Assembly: GCA_028715725.1 (NCBI GenBank)
Contig: JAQURG010000001.1
Span: forward strand, 62,001-126,000
Source of the DNA: Methylococcales bacterium
GTDB taxonomy: Bacteria; Pseudomonadota; Gammaproteobacteria; Methylococcales; Methylomonadaceae
Length of the DNA: 64,000 bases
Direction of reading: 5' to 3'
Positions 16,089 to 25,126 of this stretch are shown here, in pieces (the first letter of the stretch is position 1; the number at the start of each line of letters is the position of its first letter). A program made the position numbers and the translations under genes. The notes under the pieces were generated by a model. That model was not told the DNA's origin and ran no database searches. It worked only from the letters and a program-made list of their open reading frames with translations.

Positions 16089-19000
16089 TTAACTCACCTC
16101 ATTAAGGCGGCCGCTACCTTTAACATCGCTTTGCCTGTGCTTTTCCTGAAATTGCAAGACCAGACTATAGATCACCGGAAACACCAAAAGACTTAATATC
16201 AGCACTGTCAGCATCCCGCCCATCGCCGGCGCCGCTACGCGCTGAGTGACATCGGCGCCGGTGCCGGTGGCCCACATGATTGGTATCAAACCTACAATAT
16301 TGGCAAGGGATGTTATTGCCACAGGCCTTACGCGCAGTGCGGTGGCTGCTTCTGTAACAACTCTGATTTCGTCGCCGGTCAAGGGCGCCTGCTTTCGCTC
16401 CCGCAGCTTGGCGATTTCAATATCGATAAAACTTAAGACCATGACGCCTGTTTCAGCGGCGGTACCAGCGAGGGCGATAAAGCCGACATAGACCCCAATC
16501 GATAAATTGAATCCGAGCCAGTACACCAGCCAGATGCCGCCGATGAGGCTGAAAGGAATCGCTAGCATGACAAGGGCCGGTTCGGTAACATTGCGGAAAG
16601 CACTGTATAACAGGATAAAAATCAGCAGTAGCGTGAGCGGCACAACCGTACGCAACCGTTCCGCCGCCCGTTCCATATATTCGAACTGGCCTGACCAGGT
16701 GACGGTATAACCGGCGGGGAGTTTGACGCGTTCGGCCAGCGTTTTTTTAGCGAGGGCAACAAATCCGCCTATATCGGATGTCTTGATATCCACATAGACC
16801 CAGGCATTGGGTTTGGCATCTTCGGTTTTAATCACATCCGTACCGCGCGTAAACTTAATTTCGGTCACCAGCGTCAATGGTATCTGGCTGCCTGTGGGCG
16901 TGGGGATCAATACGCGCCGTAACGCTTCCAGATTATCGCGCAGATCGCGCGGATAACGCAGATTGACCGGATAACGTTCCAGGCCTTCAACGGTTTGAGT
17001 GATATTCATGCCGCCAATAGCACTTTGAATAACATCCTGCACATCGCCGATAGTCAGTCCATAACGTGCCGCCGCTTCCCGGTTAATATCAAAATCCAGG
17101 AAATAACCGCCGACCGCCCTATCGCCGTAGGCCGACAGCGTTTCCGGCAAAGTCTTCATCGCCTGTTCGATTTGCAGCGACAGAGACTGCAGAACATTCA
17201 GATCAGGTCCTGAAACCTTGATACCTACCGGCGTTTTGATGCCGGTAGACAGCATATCGGTACGGTTTTTAATCGGCATGGTCCAGGTGTTGGCCAAGCC
17301 GGGAAAGTGAATGGCCTTGTCCATTTCATCCATCAGTTGCCGAGTGGTTTTGTCAGGATCGGGCCATTGTTCCCGCGGTTTTAAATGCACGGTGGTTTCC
17401 ACCATCATCAGCGGAGCTGCGTCTGTCGCCGTTTCGGCCCTGCCGATCTTGCCGAACACCTGCTGTACTTCGGGAATCGTTTTCAGCATCTTGTCAGTCT
17501 GCTGTAAGACTTCCCTGGCTTTTGTGATGGATATGCCGGGGAAAGTTGACGGCATATAGAGAATATCGCCTTCATCCAGAGGCGGCATGAACTCGCTGCC
17601 GATCCTGGATAACGGGTACAGCGTGGACACCATCAATAAGACAGTCAGTATTACTGTCAATAACCGCCAACGCATCGCCAGCTTCAAAACCGGCGCATGA
17701 ATAAAGTGCAAAAAACGATTAATCGGATTTTTCTGTTCGGGAATGATCTTGCCGCGGACGAAATAACCCACCAACACCGGCACCAGCGTGATGGTCAATA
17801 TGGCTGCCGCCCCCATCGCGTAGGTTTTGGTAAAAGCCAACGAGCTGAATAAGCGCCCTTCCTGCGCCTCCATGGTAATAATGGGCAGAAAGGAAACGGT
17901 AATGACCAGCAGTGATGAAAAAAGGCCGGCGCCCACTTCACGGGATGATTCGCCTATAGCCTGCCAATGTTCTTTTTCGGTCAGTTTGGCTTGTTTTTTT
18001 TCGGCGGCCGCAGCCAGGCGTTTATGGGCATTTTCAACCATCACCACGGCGCCGTCGACCATATCGCCGATAGCAAGGGCAATACCGCCCAGCGACATGA
18101 TATTGGCGTTCAGCCCCTGCCATTTCATGACAATGAACGCCATAAGAATGCCCAGCGGCAAGGTGATAACGATCACCAGAGATGATCGCAGATGCAGCAG
18201 AAACAAGGCGACCAGGCTGCAAACGATGATAAGTTCCTGAGTCAGCGCCTCATTGAGAGTATCCACCGCGCGTTCAATCAAATGGCCGCGGTCATAAACG
18301 GTAACAATTTCAACTCCTTGCGGCAGACCTTTTTTTAATTCGTCCAGTTTTTTTCGCACGTCTTCTATAGTGGCCAAGGCATTTTCACCAAAACGCATAA
18401 TCACAACGCCGCCGGCCACTTCGCCTTCACCATTCAGTTCTACAATGCCACGGCGCAGTTCCGGGCCAAGCTGGATATGCGCGACATCCTGCAAGCGTAT
18501 CGGCGTTCCGTTGACATCCACACCCACCGGGATGGTTTTGAGATCATCTATGGATTTGATGTAGCCCAAGCCCCTGACCATATATTCGGTTTCGCCCATT
18601 TCGAACAATCGGCCGCCGACGTCATTATTGGAACGTTTGATTGCAGTAATAACACTGGATAAAGGAATCTGATAAGCTTGCAAAACATTAGGATCGACTT
18701 CCACCTGATATTGTTTGACGTAGCCACCTACAGAAGCCACTTCGGACACACCGGGAACAGTCTGAAGCGGATAGCGCAAATACCAGTCCTGGATGGAGCG
18801 CAATTGAGACAAGTCGTGCTTGCCGCTTTTATCCAGCAGTGCATATTCATAAATCCAGCCCACGCCGGTCGCATCAGGGCCCAAGGTCGGCGTAACGCCC
18901 TGCGGCAACCGTCCTTTAACATAATTAAGGTATTCCAGCACCCGCGATCGCGCCCAGTACATATCGGTGCCATCTTCAAAAATGACATAAACGAATGACA

Positions 19001-19268
19001 GGCCGAAGAAGGAATAGCCGCGCACCACCTTGGCATGAGGCACAGCCAGCATGGCCGTGGTTAAGGGATAGGTAATCTGATTTTCAACCACCTGCGGCGA
19101 TTGATCGGGATAATCGGTAAAAACGATAACCTGTACATCGGACAGATCCGGTATCGCATCCAGCGATATGTTTTTATAAGACCAAAGTCCTGCCAACGCC
19201 AGGATAATTGCGCCTAACAGCACCATAAACCGGTCTTTCAACGAACTGTTGATAATAAAATCAGTCAT
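16089..19268 (-). CDS. cusA: Heavy-metal efflux RND pump, CusA/CzcA family
   Basis: A 1059-aa inner-membrane RND transporter that exports metal ions, probably Cu(I)/Ag(I), across the envelope using the proton gradient. HME-subfamily features are DAIPDLSDVQVIVFTDYPDQSP in the first periplasmic loop and the TM4 motif GDMVDGAVVMVENAHKR near residue 405, with 12 helices and two large periplasmic domains. Full family length. Its ATG overlaps the cusB stop by 8 nt. It is the last gene of the operon. The monovalent-metal assignment rests on overall similarity and on the CusB-type partner; a Co/Zn/Cd (Czc) specificity cannot be excluded from sequence alone. Confidence 0.92.
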   Translation of the reverse strand: MTDFIINSSLKDRFMVLLGAIILALAGLWSYKNISLDAIPDLSDVQVIVFTDYPDQSPQVVENQITYPLTTAMLAVPHAKVVRGYSFFGLSFVYVIFEDGTDMYWARSRVLEYLNYVKGRLPQGVTPTLGPDATGVGWIYEYALLDKSGKHDLSQLRSIQDWYLRYPLQTVPGVSEVASVGGYVKQYQVEVDPNVLQAYQIPLSSVITAIKRSNNDVGGRLFEMGETEYMVRGLGYIKSIDDLKTIPVGVDVNGTPIRLQDVAHIQLGPELRRGIVELNGEGEVAGGVVIMRFGENALATIEDVRKKLDELKKGLPQGVEIVTVYDRGHLIERAVDTLNEALTQELIIVCSLVALFLLHLRSSLVIVITLPLGILMAFIVMKWQGLNANIMSLGGIALAIGDMVDGAVVMVENAHKRLAAAAEKKQAKLTEKEHWQAIGESSREVGAGLFSSLLVITVSFLPIITMEAQEGRLFSSLAFTKTYAMGAAAILTITLVPVLVGYFVRGKIIPEQKNPINRFLHFIHAPVLKLAMRWRLLTVILTVLLMVSTLYPLSRIGSEFMPPLDEGDILYMPSTFPGISITKAREVLQQTDKMLKTIPEVQQVFGKIGRAETATDAAPLMMVETTVHLKPREQWPDPDKTTRQLMDEMDKAIHFPGLANTWTMPIKNRTDMLSTGIKTPVGIKVSGPDLNVLQSLSLQIEQAMKTLPETLSAYGDRAVGGYFLDFDINREAAARYGLTIGDVQDVIQSAIGGMNITQTVEGLERYPVNLRYPRDLRDNLEALRRVLIPTPTGSQIPLTLVTEIKFTRGTDVIKTEDAKPNAWVYVDIKTSDIGGFVALAKKTLAERVKLPAGYTVTWSGQFEYMERAAERLRTVVPLTLLLIFILLYSAFRNVTEPALVMLAIPFSLIGGIWLVYWLGFNLSIGVYVGFIALAGTAAETGVMVLSFIDIEIAKLRERKQAPLTGDEIRVVTEAATALRVRPVAITSLANIVGLIPIMWATGTGADVTQRVAAPAMGGMLTVLILSLLVFPVIYSLVLQFQEKHRQSDVKGSGRLNEVS

Positions 19269-20715
19269 GCTGATGCGCTCCGTGATCGACCGGCAACGGC
19301 TTTTTTTCAGGCTGCTGTTGAGGCACCGAAGGTTCCATCATTTTGGCTGTGGCTTCATGCAATCTGGATTCGGAATCAATCAGGAATTGTGCGGAAGTAA
19401 CGACTTCTTCGCCTGCTTTTACGCCGTCAAGAATTGCAACATCGCCATTAGAAGCCAAACCGGTTGTCACCAGACGAGGTTCAAACTTGCCCGCGCCCCG
19501 CACAATAAAAACCTGTGATTTCGCGCCTGAACGAACAACCGCCTCAGAAGGAATAACCAGCGCATCTAATTGTTTACCGGCATAAATAGTCACTTGGGCG
19601 AACATATCCGGCTTTAACAATAACTCCGCGTTATTAAATACAAGGCGCACCTTGATGGTTCGAGTTTTGGCTTCGGCATAAGGATAAATGAAGGCCAGAC
19701 GCCCCTTGAAAATTCGCCCCGGAACACCGGCCAATTGCATTTCCACGGGGTCGCCTGTTTTAACCCAGGGCAATTCATACTCGTAAATATCGGCGTATAC
19801 CCAGACTTTGGATAAATCGGCGATCATGTAAAGTTCGGTAGCCGGCGTGACATACTGCCCTTCCCTGGCGCCTATATTGATCACTATGCCATCTGCCGGC
19901 GTATGGATATGCAAGCCTTTTTTAATGCTATGAGTGTGCATCAGATCATGCAGTTGATGCTCGGGCACATCCAGCAGTTTCAACCGTTCACGAGTACTGA
20001 TTACCATCTCTTCCGCACCGCGGCGTATATCTTCAATAGGACTATTTTGCAATACCTTAAGACCGTTTAAAGCCAGAACATATTCCTGTTGAGTGGCCAC
20101 CAACTGCGGTGAATAAATGCTCAGTAGATCATCATTCTTCTTTACCCATTCACCGGTTTTATCGACACGCAGCGTTTCTATCCAGCCTTCCGTTTTAGGA
20201 TGCAAACGGACGATACGCTCTTCATCATAGGCCACTCGCCCGACAGTGCGCACAGTATGCGAAAGCGTCGTCTTTTTTGCCATAGCCGTGCGCACACCCA
20301 TGTTTTGTACAGTGACGGCGTCGATTTTGACGGTTCCGGCTGAATCTGCGTCGCGGGTGTCAGCCTCGGCATAGACAGGGACATAATCCATGCCTATCTC
20401 ATCTTTTGCAGGAACGGGCGAAGTGACCGAGGGATTCATCGAATTTCGGTAAAAAAGAATTTTGCGTTCCCGAGGTTTATTATCCTCGGCAAAGATCGGA
20501 ATATAATCCATATCCATAGCATCCTTTGCCGGAACGGGAGAAGTAACAGCTGGATTCATCGGATTACGATAAAACAAGGGCTTTTTAATTTCTGCCGACT
20601 GCTTCCCGGCTTCAGGATTTTGCATCTCTGCCCGACTGTAAACCGCCAGCCAATATCCGCCGCCGGCGCCCAAAGCCAGCATTATCACAGCTGTCATTAA
20701 TAACTGCTTATTCAT
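19261..20715 (-). CDS. cusB: RND efflux periplasmic adaptor CusB with duplicated metal-binding module
   Basis: Membrane-fusion protein that links CusA to the outer-membrane channel and may hand over metal. The N-terminal signal/anchor (LLMTAVIMLALGAGGGYWLAV) is followed by two tandem heavy-metal-binding modules of about 37 residues (FYRNPMNPAVTSPVPAKDAM and FYRNSMNPSVTSPVPAKDEI, each ending in MDY[IV]PV-like). The adaptor core follows (lipoyl/beta-barrel domains, for example GRVAYDEERIVRLHPKTEGW and IHTPADGIVINIGAREGQYV). Homologues usually have one such module. The start is placed at the ATG with AGGAGG 7 nt upstream (MNKQLL), not the ORF-track start at 20733. It overlaps cusC by 8 nt and cusA by 8 nt. 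Confidence 0.92.
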   Translation of the reverse strand: MNKQLLMTAVIMLALGAGGGYWLAVYSRAEMQNPEAGKQSAEIKKPLFYRNPMNPAVTSPVPAKDAMDMDYIPIFAEDNKPRERKILFYRNSMNPSVTSPVPAKDEIGMDYVPVYAEADTRDADSAGTVKIDAVTVQNMGVRTAMAKKTTLSHTVRTVGRVAYDEERIVRLHPKTEGWIETLRVDKTGEWVKKNDDLLSIYSPQLVATQQEYVLALNGLKVLQNSPIEDIRRGAEEMVISTRERLKLLDVPEHQLHDLMHTHSIKKGLHIHTPADGIVINIGAREGQYVTPATELYMIADLSKVWVYADIYEYELPWVKTGDPVEMQLAGVPGRIFKGRLAFIYPYAEAKTRTIKVRLVFNNAELLLKPDMFAQVTIYAGKQLDALVIPSEAVVRSGAKSQVFIVRGAGKFEPRLVTTGLASNGDVAILDGVKAGEEVVTSAQFLIDSESRLHEATAKMMEPSVPQQQPEKKPLPVDHGAHQHD

Positions 20716-21994
20716 AGATTTCCTCCTTGCCAACGGCTGCGTTTAACTGAGCCAGCGACTGATTGGCTTCGGTAAACGCTTTCCAGTATTGGGTCTGGTA
20801 TTCGAACAGGTTTATCTGGCTGCGCACCAGATTCAGGAAATCAACCTTGTTGACCTGATAACCTGCCAGCATGGAGGCAACTGTTTGTTTTGCCTGCGGC
20901 ACGATGCCGGTGTCATATAATACAAATTGATTTTTAGCGCGCTGATAATCCGTATAACCTTGCGATATTTGTGACCGCACCTTGTTCCACTCATCCTGTA
21001 ACGCGTATTTTTCCTGCATTAATTCGCGGGTGCGCTGGTCTACCGCCTTGGCCTGTTTTTGGGCGGCAAAAATCGGCACGTTCATACTTAGATTCAAACT
21101 TAACATATCTGAACGCTTGTTCCCGGACGGCGTATTAGCTCTGGCACCATAAGACGCATCAACACTAAAGTCCGGCAGATACTCTTTTTTTGCCAGATCC
21201 AGACGCGATTGGGCGGCATTAATGCCCAGCCGATTGCCCTCCAGTATGGCTCTGGATGTTTCAGCATGCTGATAAAGCTGATTTTCCTGTTTAATGGCGG
21301 GCAATTGAAGTTCAACCTTTTCCGGTAAACGTAAATCTGCATTGGCCGGTTTATCCAGGAGTGCATTCAAGCTGGCCACTGCATTGCGGCGTGACGCCTT
21401 AAGCACCAATTGCTGATCGAGCAGTTTGGATAATTCCAGTTGCGCCAGCAGTACATCCTGCTGCAAACCCTCGCCGACTTCATATTTGGTTCTGGCAATA
21501 TCCACAAACTGTTGTAGCAAAACATAGTTGCTATCGACGATTTTCAGCGTGCGGTCCAGATAAAAAATCAGCCACCAGGTTGTTTTAACTTCGCTTAATA
21601 ACCGCCAACGGACTTCGGTGACATTTTGCGAAGCAGCTTCCGCTTCAAATGCCGCCGCTTGTTCACGCAGTGCAAGTTTGCCGGGAAAAGGAATGGCTTG
21701 GGAAATACCTCCCCCCAACTGCGTCATATCTTCCTGGTTAAGGTTAAAATTATTAACTGGCAGGTTCAAGGCGCTAATACTGATTTGAGGGTCAGGCAGA
21801 GCGCCTTCTTGCGAAGGAACAGCAGCCATCGCCTGTGCCCTCGCCTGCATTTGCGCCAGGCCGGGATTCCCCTGCACAGCGAGTTCGGTTGCAGCCTGAA
21901 GCGTTAAAATAGAGGGCTCTGCACTGGCGGCAATGCGGCAGGAAAGCAAAGCGCAGGTGAAGACAATACACTTAAAAATGATTTGTAGCGACAT
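20708..21994 (-). CDS. cusC: TolC-family outer-membrane channel, CusC-like
   Basis: Outer-membrane factor that completes the tripartite Cus efflux system. A signal peptide (IIFKCIVFTCALLSCRIAASA) precedes two OEP repeats rich in long helices (LALREQAAAFEAEAASQN and later AKAVDQRTRELMQEKYALQDEW). About 428 aa, usual for the family. I start at the ATG of MSLQII with GAGG 5 nt upstream; the GTG at 22009 is the alternative. No lipobox Cys right after the signal is evident, unlike E. coli CusC. First structural gene of the pump, about 245 bp after a small exported protein. Confidence 0.9.
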   Translation of the reverse strand: MSLQIIFKCIVFTCALLSCRIAASAEPSILTLQAATELAVQGNPGLAQMQARAQAMAAVPSQEGALPDPQISISALNLPVNNFNLNQEDMTQLGGGISQAIPFPGKLALREQAAAFEAEAASQNVTEVRWRLLSEVKTTWWLIFYLDRTLKIVDSNYVLLQQFVDIARTKYEVGEGLQQDVLLAQLELSKLLDQQLVLKASRRNAVASLNALLDKPANADLRLPEKVELQLPAIKQENQLYQHAETSRAILEGNRLGINAAQSRLDLAKKEYLPDFSVDASYGARANTPSGNKRSDMLSLNLSMNVPIFAAQKQAKAVDQRTRELMQEKYALQDEWNKVRSQISQGYTDYQRAKNQFVLYDTGIVPQAKQTVASMLAGYQVNKVDFLNLVRSQINLFEYQTQYWKAFTEANQSLAQLNAAVGKEEIYE

Positions 21995-22093
21995 AATAGC
22001 CTCGTACACACGTTATTAATCCTTTAACGGATATGTTATGTTGAGTCGACGTAGAGTCAATGGCCGCTGTTAAGAATTATTTGACAGGCTGCA

Positions 22094-22121
22094 CTTGCAA
22101 ATTAGCTTACGCTCTTGCAAG
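22094..22121. promoter_or_regulatory. Inverted repeat between the small exported protein gene and cusC
   Basis: CTTGCAA and TTGCAAG are separated by 14 nt, a perfect 7-bp inverted repeat about 100 bp upstream of cusC. It could be an operator for a metal-responsive regulator or an mRNA hairpin that tunes expression between the leader gene and the pump. No regulator gene is in the window. Confidence 0.3.
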
Positions 22122-22240
22122 TTATTCGCACAGTACGAATCGGATCTCAAAATTCAGGCGGTAACTCTTACGACTGCTGGAGAGCGTAAAAGCATTACAA
22201 GCGATGCATGGAGTTCAGCAATCAGACTTCGCAGTAGCTT

Positions 22241-22651
22241 TTAAGCACTTTTCGAGAGACTACTGATTGGAGGCCTGATATCGGGGGAGAATGAAAAGGA
22301 GCTGAAAGCGGGCTTTTCTGCTTGTTCATAGCGGTGAGCACCGTATTCCTGAACAAACAAAAAAGCAGCTGTTATTCCGCCATCGCCACATAGATGAAAG
22401 CTGCAACTGCTACTGATATGGCAGAATGTTCCGATTTTATGAGGTTGATGACATTGATCGGAACTCTGAATTGCTGCAAGACCTGTATGATTGACCAGGT
22501 CGGTGGCAGCGAAAGCGGGTGTAAAAGATGATTCAGACAGTTGACTTGCCATACCTGAGTAATAGCCAAACGCAGACGTAAACGGCATGATGACCATTAT
22601 AAATATCAGCAAGAATGAAAAGGGGCGCCGCCTGGTCATCATGTGGGTCAT
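22241..22651 (-). CDS. Small exported protein leading the cus operon, His/Cys-containing
   Basis: 136 aa with an N-terminal signal/anchor (FSFLLIFIMVIMPFTSAFGYYS). The mature part carries CHQPHKIGTFCHISSSCSFHLCGD, a Cys/His-dense patch near residue 75 that could bind Cu(I) or form disulfides, and ends in a low-complexity Ser/Pro tail. Similar small secreted proteins precede RND metal pumps in other proteobacteria and are annotated hypothetical; a role as periplasmic metal binder or sensor is inference. The start lacks a clear Shine-Dalgarno (MTHMMTRRR; the two downstream ATGs are alternatives). It is on the same strand as cusCBA and 45 bp after purF. Confidence 0.65.
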   Translation of the reverse strand: MTHMMTRRRPFSFLLIFIMVIMPFTSAFGYYSGMASQLSESSFTPAFAATDLVNHTGLAAIQSSDQCHQPHKIGTFCHISSSCSFHLCGDGGITAAFLFVQEYGAHRYEQAEKPAFSSFSFSPDIRPPISSLSKSA

Positions 22652-22696
22652 ATTGTATTTGTAAAAAATCGACAGGTATTAATGCCTTATACGAGT

Positions 22697-24193
22697 TTAC
22701 ATTTCAACAATGGCACTTTGCGAATTGCGTTCGGTCTGTGCATGGTCATTACGTAATGCTTCAGTTCGCTCCAGATAGACATCATCAACATCACCGGTAA
22801 TATATTCATTGCTAAAGCATGAGGTATCGAAGTGCTGAATGGAGGGATTTCCTTTACGGACAGCCTCAATCAGGTCATTTAACTCCTGATAAATGACGCG
22901 GTCTGCGCCTATGGCTGTGCAAACCTCATCCTCAGTACGGTTATGGGCGATCAGTTCATGGGCAGCCGGCATATCAATACCATAAACATTCGGATAACGA
23001 ACCGGAGGCGCGGCGGAAGCAAAATAGACTTTTTTAGCCCCGGCATCCCTGGCCAATTGAATGATTTGCGCGGACGTTGTCCCTCTGACTATCGAATCAT
23101 CAACCAGCAATACATTCTTCCCTTCAAATTCCAGGCCAATGGCGTTTAATTTTTGTCTGACCGATTTTTCTCTCATTTTCTGGCCGGGCATGATGAATGT
23201 TCTGCCGATATACCGGTTTTTTATAAACCCTTCCCGGTACTTTACGCCTAAAATATTCGCCATTTGCAACGCAGCTGTTCTGCTGGTGTCAGGTATGGGT
23301 ATCACCACGTCAATATCATTATCAGGCCATTCCCTAAGCACTTTTGCGGCTAATTTCTCGCCCATACGCAAACGCGCTTTATAGACGGAAATACGATCAA
23401 TAATGGAATCCGGCCGGGCAAAATAAACGTACTCAAAAATACAGGGACAATGATCCACCCCTTCAGTGCATTGTTTGGTATGTAATTCACCTGATTTTTC
23501 AATAAATACGGCTTCCCCAGGCTCAAGGTCTCTGATAAGTTCAAAGCCAAGCACATCCAGAGCAACACTTTCAGAGGCAATCATGAACTCGGAACCCTGA
23601 TCTGTCTTTCTTTCGCCGAACACAATGGGTCTAATGCCATGTGGATCTCTAAATCCCAGAACGCCAAAACCTGTAATCATAATAATAACAGCATAGGCGC
23701 CGCGACAGCGTCGGTGAACACCGGAGACAGCCTGAAAAACATCCTCAACGCTCAAATGTAATTTGCCTAAACTTTGTAATTCGTGGGCAAAAACATTGAG
23801 CAGAACTTCAGAATCAGAATCGGTATTAAGATGCCGTTGATCTTCAACGAACAAGGCAACCTTCAAGTCTTCAGTATTAGTTAAATTCCCATTATGCGCG
23901 AGTGTCAAACCAAAAGGTGAGTTGACATAAAACGGCTGGGCCTCTGTAGAACTGGTGCATCCCGCCGTTGGATAGCGGACGTGGGCAATGCCCATATTAC
24001 CTCTCAGCTTTAACATCTGAGCATTGGTAAAAACATCACGAGCCAAGCCGTTTTCTTTACGCAGATGTAACCGTCCACCTTCACAAGTTACAATGCCGGC
24101 AGCATCCTGACCGCGATGTTGTAAAACCATCAATGCGTCATATAACTCCTGATTAACAGCTTGATGTGAAACGATACCAACAATACCACACAT
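22697..24193 (-). CDS. purF: Amidophosphoribosyltransferase
   Basis: Catalyses the first committed step of purine synthesis: PRPP plus glutamine to phosphoribosylamine. Class II glutaminase with catalytic Cys directly after the initiator Met (MCGIVGIV), AHNGNLTN near residue 100, and the PRPP-binding loop [14 protein letters not shown] near residue 365. 498 aa, normal. No propeptide, as in E. coli. In most gammaproteobacteria cvpA lies between dedD and purF; here dedD is followed by purF with only about 160 bp and no cvpA. Confidence 0.97.
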   Translation of the reverse strand: MCGIVGIVSHQAVNQELYDALMVLQHRGQDAAGIVTCEGGRLHLRKENGLARDVFTNAQMLKLRGNMGIAHVRYPTAGCTSSTEAQPFYVNSPFGLTLAHNGNLTNTEDLKVALFVEDQRHLNTDSDSEVLLNVFAHELQSLGKLHLSVEDVFQAVSGVHRRCRGAYAVIIMITGFGVLGFRDPHGIRPIVFGERKTDQGSEFMIASESVALDVLGFELIRDLEPGEAVFIEKSGELHTKQCTEGVDHCPCIFEYVYFARPDSIIDRISVYKARLRMGEKLAAKVLREWPDNDIDVVIPIPDTSRTAALQMANILGVKYREGFIKNRYIGRTFIMPGQKMREKSVRQKLNAIGLEFEGKNVLLVDDSIVRGTTSAQIIQLARDAGAKKVYFASAAPPVRYPNVYGIDMPAAHELIAHNRTEDEVCTAIGADRVIYQELNDLIEAVRKGNPSIQHFDTSCFSNEYITGDVDDVYLERTEALRNDHAQTERNSQSAIVEM

Positions 24194-24355
24194 TATTTTT
24201 ACCTGATTTTAAAAAATATTAGCGAATAATTAACTTATTCCGCAGCCCTGGCTGATCAGTATTCTGCAACTGTGATCTATAGCTGCAAAGATAACCTCTC
24301 CAGGCCTTTGTTTTACTTACTGACGATATCAATATTTAAACTCTCTGCAGTGGCA

Positions 24356-25117
24356 TCACTCCGCTATCAGAATAGACGATATTTTTTGGCTATCCAGTTT
24401 TGCCTTCATTTCCGCAGCACGTTTTTTATCGAGCGAGGGGCCCACTTTAAGGCGGTATAGACCTTTGGTAACGTCCATCGTTACCGGCAATCCTTGCTTG
24501 CGTAAAGTATTCAATAGCGATAAGGCGTTTTCCTTCTTACTGAAAGTACCTGCCTGTATAAACCAGCGCCCTAATTCAGGATTGGATTTGGAAGATTTAC
24601 CACCTGCCTTTTCATTTGCTTTAACCGGTTTTTTAGCCGAAGCCGCCACATCTTCTTCCACAACCGGCCTGGAAGTTAATTTTTGCTGATTATATTCAGA
24701 CTCATCGACTGCTTTTTTAATTTTGACCGGTGCTTTAGTCTCGGCTACAACACCGGTATCCAAAGACTCGGATGCTCCATCATTTTCAGGCTCATCAACA
24801 GGCACTTCGGCATCTGCCGCTGTTTCACCTTCTGAAAGTTCATTTGGCGGGCTTTGCTCATCCGTTGCCAGTTCCGCTTCTTCTGTTACTACCTTTTCAG
24901 ATTCTGTAGCCGGCTTATTCAAAACCTGAGCAACGCCGACAGGCAACTTATTTGCCGACTCTTCGCCGGTTTTAACAGGTGTTTCCGGAATAACCAGCTC
25001 GCTGACCTTCTGACCGCTATTATCTATAGGATCATCGAACAGCATCGGAATAAAAATGGCGGCAAGTGCGGTAACAACCACGGCGCCTATCAATCGTTGT
25101 CTTAATTCTTGATTCAT
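24356..25117 (-). CDS. dedD: SPOR-domain protein DedD
   Basis: Septal-ring protein that binds denuded peptidoglycan at the division site. One N-terminal transmembrane helix (LIGAVVVTALAAIFIPMLF) is followed by an acidic, low-complexity linker (Glu/Pro/Ala/Val-rich, residues about 35-170). The C-terminal SPOR domain is GRWFIQAGTFSKKENALSLL…GLYRLKVGPSLDKKRAAEM. 253 aa. It follows folC by about 10 bp in the conserved folC-dedD order, so co-transcription is likely. Confidence 0.9.
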   Translation of the reverse strand: MNQELRQRLIGAVVVTALAAIFIPMLFDDPIDNSGQKVSELVIPETPVKTGEESANKLPVGVAQVLNKPATESEKVVTEEAELATDEQSPPNELSEGETAADAEVPVDEPENDGASESLDTGVVAETKAPVKIKKAVDESEYNQQKLTSRPVVEEDVAASAKKPVKANEKAGGKSSKSNPELGRWFIQAGTFSKKENALSLLNTLRKQGLPVTMDVTKGLYRLKVGPSLDKKRAAEMKAKLDSQKISSILIAE

Positions 25118-25126
25118 ATTGTCAAC

